The position numbers were made by a program, and so were the translations under genes. A stretch of DNA of 38,825 nucleotides from Pseudomonas fluorescens (GTDB lineage: Bacteria > Pseudomonadota > Gammaproteobacteria > Pseudomonadales > Pseudomonadaceae): assembly GCF_902497745.1 (NCBI RefSeq), contig NZ_CABVHJ010000031.1:1-38825 (forward strand). The letters are read 5' to 3'. Positions within the stretch are counted from its first letter, which is position 1. Each line of letters opens with the position of its first letter. This document shows positions 32,979-38,825 of this stretch, piece after piece. Under the pieces are notes generated by a model. It did not search any database, was not told where the DNA came from, and saw nothing but the letters and a program-made list of their open reading frames with translations.

Positions 32979-34748
32979 GTGAGCATGGAAAATTTGACAC
33001 TGCGCTACTTCGACGCCGAGATGCGTTACCTGCGCGAGGCCGGGAAAGAGTTCGCTGAAGCGTTCCCCGACCGGGCAGCCCAGCTTAACCTGGACAAGCC
33101 GGGCGCACAGGACCCGTATGTGGAGCGCCTGTTCGAAGGATTTGCGTTCTTGATGGGGCGCTTACGCGAAAAGCTTGACGATGACTTGCCGGAGCTGACC
33201 GAAGGGCTGGTCAGTTTGCTGTGGCCACATTACCTGCGCACTATTCCCTCGCTGTCGGTGGTGGAACTGATCCCCGAACTCGCGCAAATGAAAGTTGGCG
33301 AGTTGATTGGCCAAGGGTTTGAGGTGTTGTCGCAGCCCATCGGCACGCAGCGCACACGCTGCCGCTACACCACCACCCAGGACCTGATGTTGCAACCGTT
33401 GGCGCTGGAGTCGGTACGACTGGCCTACGAGCCGGATGGCCGCTCGTTGTTGCGACTGCGTTTTGCCTGCGGTGCGTTGACGGATTGGAGCCAGATTGAC
33501 CTGAGTCGCCTGCCGTTGTACCTCAATGGCGACGCGCCGCTGGCCAGCGCCTTGCACCAGGCGCTGACGCTCAACACTCAGGCACTGTATGTGCGCCTGG
33601 CGGGACAACAAGAGCGTTATGAGCTGGACGGCCATTTCGCGCCCAAGGGGTTCGCGGATGAAGACCGTCTGTGGCCCAAGGGTGACAGTGCTTTCAGCGG
33701 TTATCAGTTGCTGCTGGAGTACTTCAGCTTTCGCGAGAAGTTCATGTTTGTGACGCTTTGTGGTCTGGAGCAACTGAGCATCGCTGCCGGTACGCCCTGG
33801 TTCGAACTGGACGTGGTGCTGCATGAGGCATGGCCGCGCGAGTTCAGTGTGAGCAGCGAGCATATTCGTCTGCATGCCGTGCCGGTGATCAATCTGTTTG
33901 CGCTGGAGGCCGACCCGCTGACCCTGGCGCCGTTGCAAACGGATTATCTGCTGCGCCCCATGCGTCTGCAGGACGGCCATACCGAAATCTATTCAGTGGA
34001 CCGGGTCTCCTCCTCAAAGAACGCCGTGCGTCACGACTATGTGCCGTTCACCAGTTTTCGCCACAAGGGCGGCATGCTTCGCGACGATGCTCCCGAACGT
34101 TATTTTCATACCCGTTTGAAGCGCTCTGCCAAGGGCTTGCATGACACCTGGCTGATTCTGGGCGGTGATGGATTCGACAAAGACCGATTGCACGGCAGCG
34201 AAAGCTTGTCGTTGCGCTTGACCGGCACCCATGGACTGTTACCGCGCAAGGCGCTGCAAAGCACCTTGCTCGACACCGTGGTGCAATCCACTCAGGTCGG
34301 CCTGCAGGTACGCAACCTGTGTGCCCCCAGCTTGCCTTGTTACCCGCCAAACTATGATCGCTTTCATTGGCGGGTGCTTAGCCATTTGGGTTCGAACTTC
34401 TTGCCGATGCTCGATAGCGCGCAAGTCCTGCGTGGCACCTTGGCATTGTACGACTGGACCGATAGCGAGCTGAACCGGCGTCGGTTGGAAGCGATTGTCG
34501 AGGTTCGCCATCACCTGGTGCAGCGTTTCGAAAAAGGCTTTTTGCTGCGCGGAGTGGATATCGAAGTCACGCTGGATGCCAATGGTTTTTCCGGGGAGGG
34601 CGACATCAGTCTGTTTGGCGAGATGCTCCACCGCTTCTTTGGCCTGTATGCCGACATTCATTTATTCAACCAGCTCACGCTGATCTTGCAACCTACTGGA
34701 AAGTGCCTGCGATGGAACGAGAACCACAGTCAGCGTATTCCCGGCTAA
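32979..34748 (+). CDS. tssF: T6SS baseplate subunit TssF (ImpG/VasA)
   Basis: The 589-residue protein carries the TssF signature N-terminus: LRYFDAEMRYLREAGKEFAE, FPDRAAQLNLDKPGAQDPYV, ERLFEGFAFLMGRLREKLDD, and LPELTEGLVSLLWPHYLRTI. The GTG at 32979 is taken as start because TCAGGA lies eight bases before it, while the ATG at 32985 is 14 bases away. TssF with TssG, TssE and TssK forms the baseplate wedge. The 3' end overlaps tssG by 37 bases. Confidence 0.96.
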   Translation: MSMENLTLRYFDAEMRYLREAGKEFAEAFPDRAAQLNLDKPGAQDPYVERLFEGFAFLMGRLREKLDDDLPELTEGLVSLLWPHYLRTIPSLSVVELIPELAQMKVGELIGQGFEVLSQPIGTQRTRCRYTTTQDLMLQPLALESVRLAYEPDGRSLLRLRFACGALTDWSQIDLSRLPLYLNGDAPLASALHQALTLNTQALYVRLAGQQERYELDGHFAPKGFADEDRLWPKGDSAFSGYQLLLEYFSFREKFMFVTLCGLEQLSIAAGTPWFELDVVLHEAWPREFSVSSEHIRLHAVPVINLFALEADPLTLAPLQTDYLLRPMRLQDGHTEIYSVDRVSSSKNAVRHDYVPFTSFRHKGGMLRDDAPERYFHTRLKRSAKGLHDTWLILGGDGFDKDRLHGSESLSLRLTGTHGLLPRKALQSTLLDTVVQSTQVGLQVRNLCAPSLPCYPPNYDRFHWRVLSHLGSNFLPMLDSAQVLRGTLALYDWTDSELNRRRLEAIVEVRHHLVQRFEKGFLLRGVDIEVTLDANGFSGEGDISLFGEMLHRFFGLYADIHLFNQLTLILQPTGKCLRWNENHSQRIPG

Positions 34749-35809
34749 AAGCCGCCGGATTACTGGACGCGCTGCAAGGGCGGGTCGCCGAGGCCAACCT
34801 GTACCGTTTCTGTCAGTTGCTGGAACAGGCTTTGCCCAATCACCCGCCCTTGGGGAGCACCGCGCACCCGGCGGATGACCCGGTGCGTTTTCGGCCCGAC
34901 CCGGGTATGGGGTTCCCCGTGAGCGAGTTGAAGGCGATTGAAACCGACGAAGAGCATCCCGAGCGTCCGGCGACGGTACGCACTCGCCTGTTGGGCTTGT
35001 ACGGCGTTGACTCGCCGATGCCGACAAGTTTCCTGGACGATATCGCTCAGCGTCGCGAAGGCCATGAAGCTCTTGAAGCGTTCCTGGATATTTTTAATCA
35101 CCGGATCTTCACTCAGTTCTACCGTATCTGGCGTAAGTACTCTTACCCGGCGACATTCGAAGCGGGCGGCACCGATGCGACTTCGCAATGCCTGCTGGGG
35201 TTGATTGGTCTCGGAATTCCCGGCACCGCCCAGCAGATCGCTACGCCGATATCGCGCTTCCTGGCGCTGCTCAGCGTGATGCGTCTGCCCACCCGCAACG
35301 CTGAAGGCATCATCGCGCTGGTCAAACTGCTGGCCCCCAACACCCAGACCCGAGTGACCCCGCACTGGCCACAGAAAGTGGCCTTGACGCACCCGGCGAG
35401 CCTGTCCCGAAATCGACCGGTGAGCCTGTCTCAGGGCACGCCTCTGGGCAGCGTCGGGCAGGACGCCAACAGTCAGTTGCACCTGGCGTTGTTCACCGAG
35501 GACCTGAACGAAGCGCGTGGCTGGTTGCCCGGCAGCCAGTTGCACAACGACTTGCTGGTGTTGCTGCGGGTGTACCTGGGCTGGCGTTGTACCGCGAAAT
35601 TGCAGCTGTCGCTGCCGATAAATAGCCTGCCCAAACCGGTGCTGGGCGGTGCGACAGTGCTGCTGGGGATGACCGGTGTCTTGGGTTTGGGCGGTGAGGC
35701 CTGGCAGGTCGCAGAACACGAAACCATCACCATCAATCTAGGCCGATACCAAGGTCTTCACAGTAACCCGCAAGACCATGAGGCCCAGCATGTCGCGTAC
35801 CGTTTTTAA
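34712..35809 (+). CDS. tssG: T6SS baseplate subunit TssG (ImpH/VasB)
   Basis: The 365-residue protein has TssG blocks: EANLYRFCQLLEQALPNHPP, VRFRPDPGMGFPVSEL, a LLGLYGVDSPMPTSFLDDIA motif, FLDIFNHRIFTQFYRIWRKY and LLGLIGLGIPG. ATG 34712 is preferred, with CTGGAA about nine bases upstream; a GTG at 34703 would add three residues but has no spacing for a ribosome binding site. It overlaps tssF and the start of tssJ, so the baseplate genes are tightly coupled. Confidence 0.95.
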   Translation: MEREPQSAYSRLKAAGLLDALQGRVAEANLYRFCQLLEQALPNHPPLGSTAHPADDPVRFRPDPGMGFPVSELKAIETDEEHPERPATVRTRLLGLYGVDSPMPTSFLDDIAQRREGHEALEAFLDIFNHRIFTQFYRIWRKYSYPATFEAGGTDATSQCLLGLIGLGIPGTAQQIATPISRFLALLSVMRLPTRNAEGIIALVKLLAPNTQTRVTPHWPQKVALTHPASLSRNRPVSLSQGTPLGSVGQDANSQLHLALFTEDLNEARGWLPGSQLHNDLLVLLRVYLGWRCTAKLQLSLPINSLPKPVLGGATVLLGMTGVLGLGGEAWQVAEHETITINLGRYQGLHSNPQDHEAQHVAYRF

Positions 35810-36326
35810 TGTGTTAAGCGTAGCAATGCTTGGCGCGCTGCTGGGGGGCTGCGGCGTGACCCAGTCCGTCAGTGACGCCACCACGTCCACGGCCAAGGCC
35901 ATTTTCTATAAACAAGTGAAAACCCTGCATTTGGACTTTACCGGCCGAGCGGCACTGAACACTGACGTGGCAGACATGAGTGGTTTATCTGTACCGACCA
36001 TGGTTCGGGTTTACCAACTGCGCGACAACAAGGCGGTGAAAAAAACCACGTATGACAGTGTGCTGAGCGATAGCGACAGCGTGCTACGCACCGACTTGCT
36101 GGCGCAGCGAACCCTGGTGGTAAAACCGGGGGAGGGGGCGCAACTGGACGTCCTCCTGGATAAAGATGCCCGGTTTGTCGCGGTGGTGGCGCTGTTTCGT
36201 ACGCCCGATACCCAGAAAAATACCTGGCGTCTGATGTTGAGCCGAGATGAGCTGGACCCGGATCAGGCGCGAGTCATCGAGCTGGGCAACAACCAACTGA
36301 TCCTGCACGCCTTGGCAAAGGAATAA
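35790..36326 (+). CDS. tssJ: T6SS outer-membrane lipoprotein TssJ (VasD)
   Basis: ATG 35790 is chosen because GAGG lies six bases upstream; an in-frame ATG at 35778 would add four residues. The 178-residue product has a lipoprotein signal (SRTVFNVLSVAMLGALLGGC) with LGGC as lipobox, followed by a transthyretin-like beta domain (LHLDFTGRAALNTD; VPTMVRVYQLRDNKAV; DLLAQRTLVVKPGEGAQLDV; FVAVVALFRTPD; LVLHAL-type end). It anchors TssM to the outer membrane. The start lies inside tssG. Confidence 0.95.
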   Translation: MSRTVFNVLSVAMLGALLGGCGVTQSVSDATTSTAKAIFYKQVKTLHLDFTGRAALNTDVADMSGLSVPTMVRVYQLRDNKAVKKTTYDSVLSDSDSVLRTDLLAQRTLVVKPGEGAQLDVLLDKDARFVAVVALFRTPDTQKNTWRLMLSRDELDPDQARVIELGNNQLILHALAKE

Positions 36327-36329
36327 CCC

Positions 36330-36770
36330 GTGAGTGAGTTGAGCCCTTCGCTCTATGAAATCCTCCTGCAGAATTTCGACGGTGAACTGGACCTGTACCG
36401 TGTCCGGGAAGAGGACCAGCACATCCTGTCGGTGCTGGACAATCTGCAACGCATTCTTAATAGCCGGGCGGGGACACTCAGTCACCTGCCGGATTATGGT
36501 TTGCCGGATATGGGGTTGATTTTGCAAGGGATGCCGGGGGCCGCGCATGAGTTGATGGGAACCCTGGTCGATACCTTACTCAAGTACGAGCCTAGATTGT
36601 CGACGATGAGCATTGAACTGCTACCACAGAGCCTGCCGGGTCATCTGGAATACACACTTGACGCGCAACTGAAAGGGGGCGAGCGGGTGACCTTCGGCAC
36701 GACCCTGGCGCCCGAGGGGAAAGTGTTGGTGCGTCACCTGAGGCGGCAGAACTATCTGTCTATGCCGTAA
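36330..36770 (+). CDS. tssE: T6SS baseplate subunit TssE (gp25-like)
   Basis: The 146-residue product starts at GTG 36330, with AAAGGA seven bases upstream, three bases after the tssJ stop. It has the gp25/GPW family blocks SLYEILLQNFDGELDLYRVR, LDNLQRILNSRAGTLSHLPD and YGLPDMGLILQGMPGAAHEL, with a short C-terminal beta part. TssE initiates sheath polymerisation at the baseplate. Confidence 0.95.
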   Translation: MSELSPSLYEILLQNFDGELDLYRVREEDQHILSVLDNLQRILNSRAGTLSHLPDYGLPDMGLILQGMPGAAHELMGTLVDTLLKYEPRLSTMSIELLPQSLPGHLEYTLDAQLKGGERVTFGTTLAPEGKVLVRHLRRQNYLSMP

Positions 36771-36793
36771 ACCCGTAAAGGAAAGGAAGCTGG

Positions 36794-37984
36794 ATGACGG
36801 CGTTATTTGAAATGCGTATACGAGTCGGCGGTGACCCGCGCGACTTTGGCGAGTTTACGGCACTGCGTGACGAGCTGAGCAAACTGACTCATCCGGCATG
36901 TCCGGATATCGACTGGGCCAAGGTGGAGCAGTTGTGCCTGACGTTATTCCACGAGAATGGAGCAGATCTGCAAACCGCCGTCTCCTATGCCCTGGCGCGT
37001 AGCCAGCGCTATGGTCTGGAAGGCATGGCGCAAGGGGTGGCGTTGATTGAGGCACTTTGCAACGAATGGTCACGGGTGTGGCCGCCAATGGCCTCGGTCC
37101 GCCTGGATATCTTGGCCTGGTTGTTCGCCCAACTGCAGCCGTTGCTGCGCAGCCAAGAGATAAGCCCACGCACGGTGCCAGCCCTTACGCATTTGGATAA
37201 TGAACTCACGCGATTTAACGTACAGTTGGAGCGTCAGACACAAATCCCCCTGGTTATGTTGCAGGCGCTACGTCATCAGGTGTGCGGCCTGCTGCAACGC
37301 CTGGAACGAAACCTTTACTTGGGTGAAACACTGCCGCAACCCCGAAGGATACCGGAACCGTTGTTTGCGACGCCGGTGATGATTTTGCCCGCTCGGCCTA
37401 TGCCAGAAGTGCCCACGGCATCCCCGCAGACCAAGCGACTGCGTATCGCCAAATGGCTGTTTGCCGTGGCTGCGACAATCGCACTGGTCAGTGGCTTTTT
37501 GTGGCGGGACTGGTTGGCTGATCCAGACAAACGCTTTGTTCAACTGGTCCAGCAAGAACACCGAAAACCCGATCCGGTACGTTTGGACAGTCTGTCACTG
37601 TTCGATGCTGGCAGTTCCGAACTCAAGCCGGGCTCGACCAAAGTGCTGATCAAGGCCTTGGTCAACATCAAAGCCCAGCCAGGCTGGTTGATCGTTATAG
37701 TCGGGCATACCGACAACTCGGGAGATGCCCAGCAGAATCTTCAACTGTCCTATGCCCGCGCCTTGGCCGTGCGTAATTGGATGCAGCGCATGGGCGATAT
37801 TCCCGACAGTTGCTTCGCCGTGCAGGGTGCCGCAGGTAGCCAGTCGATTGGCGATAACGCTACTGCTTCGGGGCGCGCGGCCAATCGTCGGGTGGATATC
37901 CAGCTGGTGCCGCGGGCAGGTGTTTGTGAGCAGGCTGCTGTGGCGGCGTCGTTATCGACGGGGCGTAATCAAGTGTATCGCTAA
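36794..37984 (+). CDS. VasL-like (ImpA N-terminal) protein with TM helix and OmpA domain
   Basis: The 396-residue protein begins with an ImpA N-terminal/VasL-type domain (ALRDELSKLTHPACPDIDWA, about 25-45; DLQTAVSYALARSQRYGLEG; EWSRVWPPMASVRLDILAWL). One transmembrane helix follows (about 219-236: WLFAVAATIALVSGFLW), then an OmpA/MotB domain (about 262-385: LDSLSLFDAGSSELKPGSTK; GHTDNSGDAQQNLQLSYARA; GRAANRRVDIQLV). AAAGGAAAGGAAG precedes the ATG. It combines a TssA-like assembly domain in the cytoplasm with a peptidoglycan grip in the periplasm. The OmpA part matches that of the protein at 15095-16837 at about 86 of 118 residues (hand alignment). It is the last gene of the operon. Confidence 0.88.
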   Translation: MTALFEMRIRVGGDPRDFGEFTALRDELSKLTHPACPDIDWAKVEQLCLTLFHENGADLQTAVSYALARSQRYGLEGMAQGVALIEALCNEWSRVWPPMASVRLDILAWLFAQLQPLLRSQEISPRTVPALTHLDNELTRFNVQLERQTQIPLVMLQALRHQVCGLLQRLERNLYLGETLPQPRRIPEPLFATPVMILPARPMPEVPTASPQTKRLRIAKWLFAVAATIALVSGFLWRDWLADPDKRFVQLVQQEHRKPDPVRLDSLSLFDAGSSELKPGSTKVLIKALVNIKAQPGWLIVIVGHTDNSGDAQQNLQLSYARALAVRNWMQRMGDIPDSCFAVQGAAGSQSIGDNATASGRAANRRVDIQLVPRAGVCEQAAVAASLSTGRNQVYR

Positions 37985-38747
37985 AGTAAGAGCCTAATTC
38001 AGTCGAGGCGCCATGTTACCCCCGCCGATGATAATGCTCCCACGCTTGGTTTCCCCAAAATCCCACCACCAACGGCAACCGCGGGATCACCAGAGTATGC
38101 CAACGGATCGGCGTCGTGCTGGCCGTCACCGTGGCGCACATTGATATTCTGCTTTATGCATTGCAACGGAAAAATAGCGGTTGATTACTCGCGAGTACCC
38201 CATAGGACGATACAGTCTGAGCGATGAATGTAGAGCTGTTGCACTGGAGAGCGCTTCGTCAGCTTGTGGCGGGTGACAGCTTTAGACGGCTGGTGAAGCG
38301 TTCTACCAGTGCAACGGTAGGATTGATAGGCAGGCTCCGGGTATGACAACGGACGCTGACTTCGGTAGGGGCTGGATTACCTGGCTTCGTAGTCGCCGAG
38401 TCAAAAAGGTGAATGATTTTGTACGTGAAGGCGGACAAATGGAGGCTTTCGCCGGCTCTCGTTATTCCGCTGGGTCGAAAAGGGTATTTGCCCTTCCACC
38501 CCATCACTCTCGGAAACGGAAGTCCACTTCTTAAGCCCCCTCAGCAGAATGCATTGTGCGCTACCTATATCCAATCACCGGCAATAGCAGTACCACGGCA
38601 GGTGGCAGGCTGATGATTAAAACGGGCGCCCGTGCAGGCAAGCGATTGAATACGAAAATATTGGATAGAGACTTCTAAAGTTCAAATGAGTTGAACGTTC
38701 TCTGTCTCTGCCGAAGTTTCTATTACTACGTCGTCAAAGGTTCACAA
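37985..38747. other. Intergenic stretch after the T6SS operon, holding a long hairpin
   Basis: There are 763 bases with no recognised gene. The main structure is the imperfect inverted repeat at 38238-38315 (separate entry). A minus-strand frame (38259-38507, 82 codons) runs into the right arm of that repeat but matches no family I know. A TGCTCCCACGC motif near 38034-38044 is reminiscent of degenerate Pseudomonas REP sequences. No clear rho-independent terminator for the T6SS operon was found. Confidence 0.5.
38238..38315. repeat. Long imperfect inverted repeat (78 bp)
   Basis: The left arm begins GTTGCACTGG and continues AGAGCGCTTC-GTCAGC (38238-38263). The right arm (38289-38315) in reverse complement reads GTTGCACTGG, then TAGAACGCTTC-ACCAGC. 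The arms match at all but a few positions, around a 25-base loop. It is not an attC site, because the terminal core sequences have the wrong form, and it has no T tail for a terminator. It may be a repeat or miniature mobile element end, or a structured RNA. Confidence 0.8.
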
Positions 38748-38825
38748 ATGATCAACAAACGGCTTCGCTTTCTCATTGTTGATGAGCGTCACATCAATTG
38801 CATGCTCATAGAAAAATATTTAAAC
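38748..38825 (+). CDS. Response regulator receiver domain protein (partial, cut by window end)
   Basis: Only the first 26 codons are present: MINKRLRFLIVDERHINCML and six more residues. The pattern (hydrophobic strand FLIVD with an acidic pair, then H-x-N and an amphipathic helix) is the start of a CheY-like receiver domain. The second acidic residue is Glu where Asp is commoner. AAAGG lies seven bases before the ATG. The output domain lies beyond the window, so its role is unknown. Confidence 0.65.
   Translation, partial: MINKRLRFLIVDERHINCMLIEKYLN

Noticed and set aside
38238..38315. Integron attC site
   Set aside because: The outer ends are GTTGCAC/GTGCAAC rather than the RYYYAAC/GTTRRRY core arrangement.

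Overview
The window looks like a Pseudomonas chromosome, probably of the P. fluorescens group. This is inferred from the family content, the GC-rich codon use of the core genes and the type VI secretion system (T6SS) gene order. No rRNA or tRNA gene is visible, so species cannot be fixed. The left 10 kb is a mosaic of mobile and decayed DNA. The right 28 kb is one long, apparently complete T6SS locus on the + strand.

Left part (1-6830): two damaged copies of an inovirus Gp2/YfjJ-type gene (92-424 and about 3425-3947) bracket a frameshifted Mu gpN-like (DNA circularization/tail) phage remnant with a 41-bp GGT microsatellite, a short phage-type ORF on the minus strand, an AT-rich beta-strand-rich orphan protein with a nine-G tract and a strong terminator, and the last ~65 codons of an EAL-domain gene on the minus strand. 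An IS30-family element with clear inverted repeats (3970-5055) follows. After it come an AT-rich island with a small cysteine-rich orphan gene (5773-6228) and a frameshifted tail of an IS5-family transposase.

Middle part (6837-9550): a divergent LysR regulator / short-chain dehydrogenase pair sharing a 112-bp intergenic region with a palindrome, then a DUF4232-like exported protein, separated by stretches with no recognisable gene.

T6SS (9885-37984): a LysR regulator reads away from tssB. The + strand order is tssB, tssC, tssK, tssL, a TssM-like/OmpA protein, hcp, tssH (clpV), tssI (vgrG), a large peptidoglycan-hydrolase effector, its probable exported immunity protein, PAAR, a two-TM protein of unknown function, tssM, tssA, tssF, tssG, tssJ, tssE and a VasL-like protein with an OmpA domain. 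Every core component is present: TssJLM membrane complex, TssK-E-F-G baseplate, TssBC sheath, Hcp tube, VgrG/PAAR spike, ClpV and TssA. The order resembles the Klebsiella/Enterobacter-type loci. No Fha/PpkA/PppA/TagF regulators are present here. TssL itself has no peptidoglycan-binding domain; two separate membrane proteins carry OmpA domains about 73% identical to each other.

The most interesting unit is vgrG-effector-immunity-PAAR. The effector combines an M23-like fold interrupted by SH3-like repeats, an EF-hand-like loop and a pesticin/phage-lysozyme-like C-terminus. GC content falls sharply at the start of the C-terminal toxin domain and stays low through the immunity gene, as expected for a swapped toxin-immunity module. 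The window ends in a short hairpin-bearing intergenic region and the first 26 codons of a response-regulator-like gene.
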